The notes beneath the pieces were generated by a model. The model was not told where the DNA came from. It worked only from the letters and a program-made list of their open reading frames with translations, and did not search any database. A program made the translations under genes and the position numbers. This document shows positions 1-7,168 of a DNA stretch of 64,000 nt, piece after piece. Source of the DNA: E44-bin88 sp034419075 (GTDB taxonomy: Bacteria > Chloroflexota > Dehalococcoidia > Dehalococcoidales > BS750m-G39); the NCBI GenBank assembly GCA_034419075.1, contig DAOULR010000004.1, forward strand, positions 45,464 through 109,463. Direction: 5' to 3'. Numbering within the stretch: position 1 is the first letter of the stretch; each line of letters opens with the position of its first letter.

Positions 1-2
1 CC

Positions 3-227
3 GAGGTTTTGTCCACGGCCAAGGAGTGGGCTGAGGCCATCTGCCAGGCAGGACCTCTGGCAGTTAGAGCGGCTAAAGAGGCTATGATTAGTGGTTATAA
101 CCTGACCTTGGAAGATGGCTTAAGGCTGGAGAACTCCCTTGGCGCTTACCTCTATGGCACCGAGGACTTCACCGAGGGCACCGCGGCTTTCGTTGAGAAG
201 AGGAAGCCGAACTACAAGGCAAAATAA
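3..227 (+). CDS. Enoyl-CoA hydratase/isomerase family protein, 3' end only
   Basis: The frame is open from the first bases of the window, so this is the C-terminal part of a gene that begins upstream. The visible 74 residues carry the C-terminal helices of the crotonase family: a segment like AVRAAKEAM, an acidic stretch around GLRLENSLG, and the family ending FVEKRKPNYKAK. Crotonases hydrate or isomerise enoyl-CoA esters in beta-oxidation. The catalytic N-terminal part is not in the window. It lies 22 bp upstream of a 3-hydroxyacyl-CoA dehydrogenase and a thiolase, so the three probably form one degradation or butyrate-type operon. Confidence 0.85.
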   Translation, partial: EVLSTAKEWAEAICQAGPLAVRAAKEAMISGYNLTLEDGLRLENSLGAYLYGTEDFTEGTAAFVEKRKPNYKAK

Positions 228-249
228 AGTTAAGGAGAGGAGCATATAA

Positions 250-1107
250 ATGGAAATCAAGAAAGTCGGGGTGGTGGGTTGCGGCTCTATGGGCGCGGGC
301 ATCGCTCAGCTCTGTGCTCAGTCGGGTTTTCCGGTGGTGGTATCGGAGATAAACGACGAGCTATTGAAAAAAGGGCTGGGCTTTATCGACAAAACCTTAG
401 CCCGCAGCGTGGAGAAAGGCAAGCTATCGCAGCCGGACAAGGACGCTGTGATGGGGCGCATCAAGGGCACCACCAACACTAAAGATTTCGCCGACTGCGA
501 CCTGATGATTGAAGCCGCTATCGAGAACCTGGAGCTGAAGAAGAAGATATTCGCCGAGCTGGACGGCATTTGCCCGAAAGATACAATTCTGGCCACTAAC
601 ACCTCCTGCCTTTCCATCATCGATATGGCCATGGTGACCAAGCGGGTGGACAAGGTGGTGGGGCTGCACTTCTTCAACCCGGCACCGATTATGAAGCTTC
701 TCGAAATCGTCAAGACCATCGCCACCAGCGAGGCGACGATGACTGCCAGCCAGAAGTTCGGCGAGAAGCTGGGCAAGACCACCGTCGTCGCCCAGGACGC
801 CCCCGGCTTTATCGTTAACCGCCTCTGGATACCCTTCCTGCTTCATTGCATCCGCCTCTACGAAGAGGGAGTCGCCAGCCGTGAGGATATCGATAACGCC
901 ATCCAGCTGGGCTTAAACTACCCCATGGGCCCGCTGACCCTCTCCGACATGGTGGGTATTGACGTGGTAAAGTTCGTTTCCGACGCCCTCTACGAGCAGC
1001 TTAAAGACCCCCGCTACATCGTGCCTACATTAGTGGACAAGATGGTGGCGGCGGGGTGGCTGGGGCGCAAGACGGGCAAGGGTTTCTACGACTACACTGA
1101 TAAATAG
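250..1107 (+). CDS. hbd: 3-hydroxybutyryl-CoA (3-hydroxyacyl-CoA) dehydrogenase
   Basis: 285 residues, the usual length for the single-function enzyme that oxidises 3-hydroxyacyl-CoA to 3-ketoacyl-CoA with NAD. The N-terminal Rossmann fold has the dinucleotide-binding motif GCGSMGAG (residues 10-17), and the catalytic His lies in HFFNP (H140). The C-terminal helical dimerisation domain ends GWLGRKTGKGFYDY, typical of the family. The start is an ATG with a GGAGAGGAG-like ribosome site just upstream. It sits between an enoyl-CoA hydratase and a thiolase, giving three consecutive steps of beta-oxidation or its reverse. The substrate chain length cannot be read from the sequence. Confidence 0.93.
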   Translation: MEIKKVGVVGCGSMGAGIAQLCAQSGFPVVVSEINDELLKKGLGFIDKTLARSVEKGKLSQPDKDAVMGRIKGTTNTKDFADCDLMIEAAIENLELKKKIFAELDGICPKDTILATNTSCLSIIDMAMVTKRVDKVVGLHFFNPAPIMKLLEIVKTIATSEATMTASQKFGEKLGKTTVVAQDAPGFIVNRLWIPFLLHCIRLYEEGVASREDIDNAIQLGLNYPMGPLTLSDMVGIDVVKFVSDALYEQLKDPRYIVPTLVDKMVAAGWLGRKTGKGFYDYTDK

Positions 1108-1143
1108 CGTTTAGAGTTTAGCCAGTTATAAGGAGGCACTCTT

Positions 1144-2424
1144 ATGACCGAGGTGGTAATTGTCAGCGGGGTGAGAACAGCCATAGCTAACTACGGCGGT
1201 GCCTTGCAGAATACACCCGTGATGAAGCTGGGCAGCATTGTTATCAAGGAGGCGCTGAAGAGGGCTGGTTTACGTCCCAAGAAGGGCTCGCCCGATGCCA
1301 GCTTCGTGCCCGGTGCGCTCAAAGGGGACGAGCTCATCGAACTGGAGAAGAAGTACTTCGACTGGGATGAATCCTCAAAAGAGGTGCAGATAGACGAGGT
1401 CATCATGGGCAACGTCCTCCAGGCGGGGCAGGGTCAGAACACCGCCCGCCAGGCGTCCATAAATGCCGGTATTCCCAAAGAGGTGAACGCCTACACGGTG
1501 AATAAGATTTGCGCCTCGGGAATGAAGGCGGTAGCGCTGGCTGCCCAGTCCATCAAGGCGGGCGATGCCGAAGCCATCGTCGCTGGCGGTATGGAGAACA
1601 TGAGCGCTGTGCCTTACTACCTGCCCAGCGCCCGCTGGGGGGCCCGGATGTTCAACGCCGAGATGATTGACGGCATGGTCCATGACGGGCTCTGGGAGAT
1701 ATTCTATAACTACCACATGGGTCTGACCTCGGAGAATATCGCCGAGAAATACAGCATCAGCCGCGAGGAGCAGGACAAGCTGGCTATGCTCAGCCACCAG
1801 AGGGCACTGGCGGCGGTAAAGGATGGCACCTTCCGTCAGGAGGTAGTGCCCGTCGAGGTCAAGGTCAAGAAAGAAGTCAAGCAGTTTGACACCGACGAGC
1901 ACCCCCGTGAGACCAATATGGAGGCTCTGGCCAAGCTGCCCCCGGTATTCAAGAAGGACGGCTCGGTGACGGCGGGCAACGCCTCGGGCATCACCGACGG
2001 CGCTGCCGCCATGGTAGTAATGTCGGCGGATAAGGCTAAAGAGCTGGACTTAAAGCCGATGGCTAAGGTCAGGTCTTATGCCTCCGGTGGCGTCGACCCC
2101 GCCTATATGGGGCTGGGGGCGGTGCCCGCGACGCGTAAGGCGCTTAAACTGGCTGGAGTTGATTTAAAGGATATCGACTGCATCGAGCTTAACGAAGCCT
2201 TTGCTTCGCAGGCTATCGGGGTGATGAAGGAGCTGGGCGTTGGCACCGACAAGGTGAATCCCCATGGCAGCGGTATCTCGTTGGGGCACCCTATCGGCTG
2301 CACGGGGGCCCGAATCATGGTTACCCTGATGTACGAGATGAGGCGGCGGAACTACCAGCTGGGGTTGGCCACGCTTTGTATCGGCGGCGGGCAGGGGATG
2401 GCGGTCGTCTTGGAAAAGGCTTAA
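1144..2424 (+). CDS. Acetyl-CoA C-acetyltransferase (thiolase)
   Basis: 426-residue thiolase. The nucleophile Cys123 lies in KICASGMKAV, the NEAF motif is present, and the second active-site pair is His382 in GHPIG and Cys412 in CIGGGQG. These catalyse thiolytic cleavage of 3-ketoacyl-CoA or condensation of two acetyl-CoA. It is about 30 residues longer than the usual ~393: a charged, lysine- and glutamate-rich insertion sits at about residues 46-80, before the conserved DEVIMGNVLQAG segment. ATG start with AAGGAGG upstream. It is the last gene of the hydratase/dehydrogenase/thiolase group, and its stop is one base from a convergent gene. Confidence 0.93.
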   Translation: MTEVVIVSGVRTAIANYGGALQNTPVMKLGSIVIKEALKRAGLRPKKGSPDASFVPGALKGDELIELEKKYFDWDESSKEVQIDEVIMGNVLQAGQGQNTARQASINAGIPKEVNAYTVNKICASGMKAVALAAQSIKAGDAEAIVAGGMENMSAVPYYLPSARWGARMFNAEMIDGMVHDGLWEIFYNYHMGLTSENIAEKYSISREEQDKLAMLSHQRALAAVKDGTFRQEVVPVEVKVKKEVKQFDTDEHPRETNMEALAKLPPVFKKDGSVTAGNASGITDGAAAMVVMSADKAKELDLKPMAKVRSYASGGVDPAYMGLGAVPATRKALKLAGVDLKDIDCIELNEAFASQAIGVMKELGVGTDKVNPHGSGISLGHPIGCTGARIMVTLMYEMRRRNYQLGLATLCIGGGQGMAVVLEKA

Positions 2425-2425
2425 G

Positions 2426-2602
2426 CTATTTGCCCCGCTTGGCGTAGTCGGGGCACCAGGTAGCGTTGGGCCTTTCGGGGCGGTGGCAGGTGCTGCGCCA
2501 GTCCCACTTGCAGCTATCGCAGAGGAAGACGTTCTTCCCCATCATCTTCTTGAACCGAATCTTGAGCCTATCGCCCCATGAGGGCTTAGTCTTGACTTTC
2601 AT
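2426..2602 (-). CDS. Small cysteine-rich protein, putative metal-binding
   Basis: 58 residues if started at the ATG at 2602 (MKVKTKPSWGD); the upstream extension to 2653 is unlikely to be translated. A basic N-terminal half is followed by cysteines in CDSCKWDWRSTC and again in WCPDY, giving four Cys (plus a His) that could hold one zinc or iron. I do not recognise a named family. It is convergent with the thiolase, with a single base between the two stops. Function unknown; the cysteine spacing is the main reason to believe it is a real gene. Confidence 0.6.
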   Translation of the reverse strand: MKVKTKPSWGDRLKIRFKKMMGKNVFLCDSCKWDWRSTCHRPERPNATWCPDYAKRGK

Positions 2603-2675
2603 GGCATCCCCGATTTCTGTATAGAATATAGCAGATAGAGTGCTATTTGGCAACGATTAATTTGGCTAAGACAAA

Positions 2676-2704
2676 GAGGCTGCACCTGAATAAGGTACAG
2701 CCTC
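2676..2704 (-). terminator. Hairpin terminator after the 2728-3060 gene
   Basis: Arms GAGGCTG-ACC and GGT-CAGCCTC pair with one mismatch around a short loop. Read on the minus strand the stem is followed by TCTTTGTCTT, a modest T-rich tail just beyond the stop of the 2728-3060 gene. Confidence 0.6.
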
Positions 2705-2727
2705 CTATTTAATCCAATACGGTCTGG

Positions 2728-3060
2728 TTATCCGGGTGGTCCGGGCATCATTTTTTCCGCCATCTTGAAGCCCTCGATAAGGGTCTTCATTGCCGAGAAG
2801 CCTTCACTCAGCGGATAAACCTCGAAATTCGCGTAGTTGAGTATAGGTACAGCGCCTTGGTTTTTAACCCATTCTTCGGCATTTTTCTGTTCAAGGATAA
2901 CCACACTACAGCCCGCGGGTGAATAGTAAAATTCTAAGAGTTCACCTGCTTTCCTCTGCTGCTCCAAGGCAGCCACGCTCACCTCCATTATCTGTCTGGC
3001 TACAGCTGGCGGAAGTGCTGATGCCGTGTCCTTCATTTTGGCTATGACCAGGAATTTCAT
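2728..3060 (-). CDS. Muconolactone-isomerase-like / ferredoxin-fold small protein
   Basis: 110 residues from the ATG at 3060, chosen because AAAGGAGAAAA precedes it directly. An in-frame ATG at 3120 has an AAAGGAGGTG only 2 bases away, too close to work well. The protein starts MKFLVIAKMKD, has a helix rich in A/E/Q and a central strand with AGCSVVILE. That layout resembles the dimeric alpha-beta barrel proteins of the muconolactone isomerase type. No catalytic residue can be assigned. It has its own strong promoter and an attenuator-like leader (separate entries), so expression is probably regulated. The family match is tentative. Confidence 0.55.
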   Translation of the reverse strand: MKFLVIAKMKDTASALPPAVARQIMEVSVAALEQQRKAGELLEFYYSPAGCSVVILEQKNAEEWVKNQGAVPILNYANFEVYPLSEGFSAMKTLIEGFKMAEKMMPGPPG

Positions 3061-3152
3061 TTTTCTCCTTTGGTTATAAGAATTTATTAGTGGCTGAGGT
3101 TGGTATTTGTTTTTAACTGGCATCACCTCCTTTGCCGCAAGTCTAGATAAAC

Positions 3153-3200
3153 AAAAAGGCACCAGCGACCACCACATTTTCTTCTGGCGGTTACCAGTGC
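3153..3200 (-). terminator. Attenuator-like hairpin in the leader of the 2728-3060 gene
   Basis: On the minus strand an imperfect 15-bp stem (GCACTGGTAACCGCC with GTGGTCGCTGGTGCC, two mismatches plus wobbles) is followed at once by TTTTTG. It lies between a strong promoter at about 3255-3282 and the start codon at 3060, the position of a premature terminator. No known riboswitch class was recognised. Confidence 0.6.
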
Positions 3201-3254
3201 TCTTTTCATCGGCCTCTATTGTTCCTTAAGGCTGGTTTATTTAAGGAGGATTTC

Positions 3255-3282
3255 ATTATACCATTCGCTACGGCATTGTCAA
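3255..3282 (-). promoter_or_regulatory. Consensus sigma70-type promoter
   Basis: Minus-strand TTGACA (3282-3277), 16-bp spacer, TATAAT (3260-3255), with TGG just before the -10. It points at the 2728-3060 gene and gives a leader of about 190 nt containing the hairpin at 3153-3200. Confidence 0.8.
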
Positions 3283-3358
3283 TGCTTTGAATTCAAGGTA
3301 TTCCTCTATGTGCGCAATTGTGGTAGAATAGGGCGGTATTCTAGCGGGGGATAGTATT

Positions 3359-4339
3359 ATGGCCATCCCGAGAATGAGAAGAGGCAAAAAGGTCGCTCCC
3401 GAGGTAGCGCCGGAGGCGGGGAAACTCAACATTAATGCCATCACCGAGGACGAGCTGACCTGGATTAATATCGAGTCGCCGACCAAAGAGGAGACGGACT
3501 ATCTGGCTGAGCACTACCCCTTCCACCCCCTCGACCTGGACGACTGCCTGAGCCGCATCCAACGGCCCAAGATAGACCGCTACGACGAATATCTTTTCCT
3601 GGTCTTTCACTTTCCCGTCTTCAGCCCCCAGGCCAGGGTGACCACACCCAGCCAGGTTTCGGTTTTCATCGGGTCGAACTACCTTATCACCCTGCACAAG
3701 GGCGACCTGAAACCGCTGGTGAACCTGTTTAACCAGTGCCAGAGCGAAGAAGAGATAAGAAAAGAGCACTTCAGCCAGGGCTCGGGCTACCTGCTCTACC
3801 GTATCATCGACCGCCTGGTGGACTACTGCTTCCCCATACTCAATAAAATAGGGGGCAACATCGAGGCGGTGGAGGACGCCATCTTCGCCGTGAAGGCACG
3901 GCGGACGGTGCGGGAAATCTCGACACTGCGGCGGGACGTTATCTCCTTCCGCCGCATTATCTGGCCGATGCGGGCGGTTATCGGTGGCATCGAGCCTAAA
4001 ATCCGCCGCTATTCCAAGATGGACCTGGAGGTCTATTTTGGGGATACCGTTGACCACCTGGACAAGATATGGGATGCCCTCGATGAATATAAAGAGATTA
4101 TCGAAGGTCTGAATGATACCTACGATTCCCTGGCCAGCAACCGCACCAACGAGGTCATGCGCATGCTGACCGTTATCGCCACCATCCTGCTACCGCTGAC
4201 GGTCATCGCCTCTATCTACGGGATGAATGTACCCCTGCCTTTCCAGGAATCGCACTATTCCTTCGTCATCGTCTTCTCCATCTGGGCGCTGGTGGTGGCT
4301 GGCATGCTCTATTTCTTCCGACGTCACCACTGGATATAA
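3359..4339 (+). CDS. corA: CorA-family magnesium/divalent cation transporter
   Basis: 326 residues with the CorA layout: a soluble alpha/beta N-terminal funnel domain, a long helical stalk (about 140-265), then two C-terminal membrane helices. The signature YGMN ends the first helix (GMN at residues 288-290), followed by a short acidic loop and a second helix ending in a basic tail RRHHWI. It would conduct Mg2+ (or Co2+/Ni2+) through the inner membrane as a pentamer. ATG start, preceded by GCGGGGGA. It is divergent from the muconolactone-isomerase-like gene and is followed 16 bp later by a second membrane transporter gene. Confidence 0.92.
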   Translation: MAIPRMRRGKKVAPEVAPEAGKLNINAITEDELTWINIESPTKEETDYLAEHYPFHPLDLDDCLSRIQRPKIDRYDEYLFLVFHFPVFSPQARVTTPSQVSVFIGSNYLITLHKGDLKPLVNLFNQCQSEEEIRKEHFSQGSGYLLYRIIDRLVDYCFPILNKIGGNIEAVEDAIFAVKARRTVREISTLRRDVISFRRIIWPMRAVIGGIEPKIRRYSKMDLEVYFGDTVDHLDKIWDALDEYKEIIEGLNDTYDSLASNRTNEVMRMLTVIATILLPLTVIASIYGMNVPLPFQESHYSFVIVFSIWALVVAGMLYFFRRHHWI

Positions 4340-4355
4340 CGGTTAAGATATAAAG

Positions 4356-5021
4356 ATGAAGGTCTCGCACCGACTGCTTATTATCGCTGCCCTCTTTATT
4401 ACCTGTTTTATCACCGCCAACATAATCTCGGTAAAGATGATAAGCCTGGGGCCCTTTATCGTCTTCGCCGGCGTTTTTATCTTCCCCATAAGCTACATCA
4501 TCGGCGACGTGCTCACCGAGGTCTACGGCTACCGCATCGCCCGGCGGGTCATCTGGCTTGGTTTTGCCTGTAACCTTATCTTCGTTATCTTCGCCTGGAT
4601 AGGGCAGATAGTGCCGGGAGCTTTGGGCTGGGAGCTGCAGGGCGCCTACGAGAGCATACTGGGCTATACGCCGCGGCTGCTTCTGGCCTCGGTCTGCGGC
4701 TACCTGGTGGGGGAGTTCGCCAACTCCTACGTACTGGCCAAGATGAAGGTTTTCACCGAGGGACGCTGGCTCTGGAGCCGAACCATCGGTTCGACCATAA
4801 TCGGGGAGGGGCTGGATACCGCCGTCTTTGCCACGTTGGCCACCGTCGGCACCCCCTTCTTCATGCCGACCGTAATCCTGAGCCAGTGGCTGGTGAAGGT
4901 GGTGGTGGAAGTCATCGCCACGCCCGCCACCTACGCCGTGGTCGGCTACCTGAAGCGGAAGGAGGGCATCGACACCTACGACCGCCGCACCAATTTCAAT
5001 CCCTTCCGCGTTCTAGGCTAG
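4356..5021 (+). CDS. Queuosine precursor transporter family (YhhQ/VUT) membrane protein
   Basis: 221 residues, about six hydrophobic segments. It has the pattern of the COG1738 family: an early IISVK segment, then FPISYIIGDVLTEVYGY at about residues 45-62, and later WSRTIGSTIIGEGLDT in the second half. YhhQ of this family imports 7-cyano-7-deazaguanine or 7-aminomethyl-7-deazaguanine for tRNA queuosine synthesis. No que genes are visible in the window, so that role is by family only. It follows corA closely and may share its transcript. Confidence 0.85.
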   Translation: MKVSHRLLIIAALFITCFITANIISVKMISLGPFIVFAGVFIFPISYIIGDVLTEVYGYRIARRVIWLGFACNLIFVIFAWIGQIVPGALGWELQGAYESILGYTPRLLLASVCGYLVGEFANSYVLAKMKVFTEGRWLWSRTIGSTIIGEGLDTAVFATLATVGTPFFMPTVILSQWLVKVVVEVIATPATYAVVGYLKRKEGIDTYDRRTNFNPFRVLG

Positions 5022-5042
5022 ACTATGGAGAGTGAGTGAAAG

Positions 5043-5810
5043 ATGAAGATTCGTTTTCTGGGGGCACACAACTGCGAGACAAAAGACACCAGGCTCATCA
5101 GCCTGCTGATTGACGATGTCTTGGCCATAGACGCTGGCGGGCTTAGCTCCGGTTTATCATTAGAGGCGCAGCATAAAATCGAGGCGGTGCTGCTCACCCA
5201 CCAGCACTATGACCACGTGCGCGATATACCCACGCTGGGCATGAATCTTTTCCTGGGCGGCGCCAGTACCACCGTCTACTCCATACCGAAGGTGCTCGAG
5301 GTGGTGGAGGATAACCTGATGAACGAGGTGATTTACCCCGCTTTCCGCTTTAAAGTGCCCGATAAGCCGACCATTAAATTCAGCGTCGTCGAGCCAGATA
5401 AACCGCAAAAGATTCTGGGCTACGAAGTTTTAGCCGTTCCGGTAAAGCACAGCGTGCCCACCGTGGGCTATCAGCTCAGTGATGATAATAAGAGCTTTTT
5501 CTACACCTCGGATACGGGGCCAGGGCTGGCCGAGTGCTGGGAGAAGGTTTCGCCACAACTGCTCATCATCGAGGTCACCGGCTCCAATAGATTCATGGAG
5601 TGGGCGGCGGAGGGGGGTCACCTTACGCCCTCGCTGCTGCAGCAGGAGCTCGAGGACTTCAGGAAGCTCAAGGGCTACCTGCCCCGTACCATCATCGTGC
5701 ACATGACCCCGCACCTGGAGAAGGAGATAGCGGAGGAGGTGGCCAAGGTGGCTAAAGCCCTGGACGCTTCCATAACCCTGGCCCGTGAGGGGCTGGAGAT
5801 TAGCCTGTAA
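5043..5810 (+). CDS. MBL-fold metallo-hydrolase
   Basis: 255 residues of the metallo-beta-lactamase fold. The metal-binding motif reads THQHYDHVRD at about residues 57-66 (HxHxDH form), followed by VPVKHSVPTVGY with a further metal His, DTGPG as the bridging Asp, and HMTPH near the C-terminus. Such enzymes are phosphodiesterases, hydrolases or RNases with two zinc or iron ions; the substrate cannot be inferred. It overlaps the unused upstream extension of the next frame and is followed 19 bp later by a Mut7-C-type RNase gene, so both may act on RNA, but this is only a neighbourhood argument. Confidence 0.85.
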   Translation: MKIRFLGAHNCETKDTRLISLLIDDVLAIDAGGLSSGLSLEAQHKIEAVLLTHQHYDHVRDIPTLGMNLFLGGASTTVYSIPKVLEVVEDNLMNEVIYPAFRFKVPDKPTIKFSVVEPDKPQKILGYEVLAVPVKHSVPTVGYQLSDDNKSFFYTSDTGPGLAECWEKVSPQLLIIEVTGSNRFMEWAAEGGHLTPSLLQQELEDFRKLKGYLPRTIIVHMTPHLEKEIAEEVAKVAKALDASITLAREGLEISL

Positions 5811-5829
5811 GATTCCCGTCGGGGGTGAT

Positions 5830-6309
5830 ATGTCAGACACCCCGAAGTTTATCGTCGACCATAATGTGGGCAAGCTGACCAAGTGGCTGCGGCTCATGGG
5901 CTATGACGCCCGCTTCTTCCGGGGTAAAAGCGATGCCGAGCTGGTGGCTATCGCCCTTAAAGAGGGCAGGATAATATTAACTAGGGACACCCGCATTATG
6001 CAGCGGCGGCTGGTAACCAAAGGCAGGCTCAAGGCCTTGCTTATCGCCAGCGACCAGCCCGAACAACAGATTCGTCAGCTAATCGACAGCCTGAACCTCG
6101 ATTACCGCTTTAATCCCTTTAGCCTCTGCCTGGAGTGCAACCAGCCCCTGGTGGAGAGAAAAAAGGCGGAGCTGAAGGACTTGGTGCCTCCCTACGTCTT
6201 CAAGACGCAAGACCAGTTCCGGCAGTGCCCGTCCTGCCAGCGTATCTACTGGCGGGGGACGCACTGGCGGGCGATGACGCGGAGGCTGGAGGGGCTGGGG
6301 GGTGGTTAG
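5830..6309 (+). CDS. Mut7-C RNase domain protein with zinc ribbon
   Basis: 159 residues from the ATG at 5830, preceded by GGGGGTGAT. The N-terminal part (FIVDHNVGKLTKWLRLMGYD, then ILTRDTR) is the PIN-like Mut7-C nuclease domain with conserved Asp residues. The C-terminal part has two CxxC knuckles (CLEC and CPSC) about 50 residues apart and ends in an Arg/Trp-rich segment, as in COG1656 proteins. Predicted to be a metal-dependent RNase. It follows the MBL hydrolase on the same strand; there is no antitoxin-like partner, so it is probably a housekeeping RNA enzyme rather than a toxin. Confidence 0.82.
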   Translation: MSDTPKFIVDHNVGKLTKWLRLMGYDARFFRGKSDAELVAIALKEGRIILTRDTRIMQRRLVTKGRLKALLIASDQPEQQIRQLIDSLNLDYRFNPFSLCLECNQPLVERKKAELKDLVPPYVFKTQDQFRQCPSCQRIYWRGTHWRAMTRRLEGLGGG

Positions 6310-6323
6310 TACCTTTGCCTCTC

Positions 6324-6352
6324 TTGACCGCAGCCCAGTATATTGCTACACT
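6324..6352 (+). promoter_or_regulatory. Promoter for the 6382 gene cluster
   Basis: TTGACC (6324-6329), 17-bp spacer, TACACT (6347-6352) with TGC immediately before the -10 (extended -10). It lies 30 bp upstream of the hydratase start, which has GTGGAGGC as ribosome site. Confidence 0.65.
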
Positions 6353-6381
6353 TCACAATGATAATAGTGGAGGCATAAACG

Positions 6382-7146
6382 ATGGCTTTTAAGAAGATTC
6401 TGCTGGAGAAGAAAGAGGGGGCGGCCAAGATTACTATTAACCTGCCGCCATTGAACATCCTGGATATTCCTACCCTTGAGGAGATGAACCAGGCGCTGGC
6501 CGAGCTTAGGGAGGATGATGAGGTGAAGGTGGTGGCCATTACCGGCTCGGGAGAGAAGGCTTTCTCGGCGGGGGTAGCCGTCGGCGACCACCTGGGCGAT
6601 AAGCTGCCCAAGATGGTCGAGGTCTTCCACAAGCTTTTCGTAGCGCTAATCGAGGTGGATAAGCCGACCATCGCCCTGGTCAATGGGGTGGCGCTGGGTG
6701 GGGGCTGTGAGATAGTGGCTGGCTGCGATATGGCGGTGGCCTCGGATAAGGCGAAGCTGGGCCAGCCCGAGATTAAGCTGGGGGTCTATCCGCCGCCAGC
6801 ATCGGTGCTCTTCCCCAGGATAATGGGGCGGCAGAAGGCCTTCGAGCTTATCCTTTCCGGGGACAGCATCAGCGCCCAGGAGGCGGAGAGAATCGGGCTG
6901 GTCAATAAGGTTGTCCCCGCCGCCGAATTCAATAAGGGGTGCGAGGAGTTTATCAAGCGTTTTACGTCCAATAGCGGGCTGACACTGACCCAGGCGCGGC
7001 GGGCGCTTTACCGTAACTTCGACCTGAATTTCTATGAGGCTCTGGAAGCCACCGGCGTCGATGCCACTATGGTCATGGCCGGGGAGAACAGCGTCGAGGG
7101 GCTGTCCGCCTTCCTGGAGAAGAGGAAGCCAATCTGGATAAGATAG
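6382..7146 (+). CDS. Enoyl-CoA hydratase family, possibly cyclohexadienecarbonyl-CoA hydratase (Dch-like)
   Basis: 254-residue crotonase. The oxyanion-hole segments are visible: GSGEKAFSAGVAVGDH at about 54-69 and GVALGGGCEIVAGCD at about 107-121, then GQPEIKLGVYPP. The region SAGVAVGDHLGDKLPKMVEV and the double proline after GVY are features I associate with dienoyl-CoA hydratases of the benzoyl-CoA pathway (Dch/BzdW), so that function is possible. No benzoyl-CoA reductase or other ring-cleavage gene is in the window, so a general acyl-CoA hydratase remains equally possible. It has its own promoter and is followed 22 bp later by the NAD(P)HX repair gene. Confidence 0.8.
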   Translation: MAFKKILLEKKEGAAKITINLPPLNILDIPTLEEMNQALAELREDDEVKVVAITGSGEKAFSAGVAVGDHLGDKLPKMVEVFHKLFVALIEVDKPTIALVNGVALGGGCEIVAGCDMAVASDKAKLGQPEIKLGVYPPPASVLFPRIMGRQKAFELILSGDSISAQEAERIGLVNKVVPAAEFNKGCEEFIKRFTSNSGLTLTQARRALYRNFDLNFYEALEATGVDATMVMAGENSVEGLSAFLEKRKPIWIR

Positions 7147-7168
7147 TCTTTTACGGAGGTAGAGGGAA

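Noticed and set aside
3153..3282. T-box or fluoride/lysine riboswitch in the 190-nt leader
   Set aside because: The leader before the terminator is only about 50 nt and lacks the conserved words (no T-box GGGTGGNACCGCG order with a long stem I, no fluoride pseudoknot); left as an unclassified attenuator.
5160..5408. Antisense ORFs inside the MBL hydrolase and many other genes
   Set aside because: Shadow frames of GC-rich coding sequence; no start context, and the opposite strand carries clear domain motifs.
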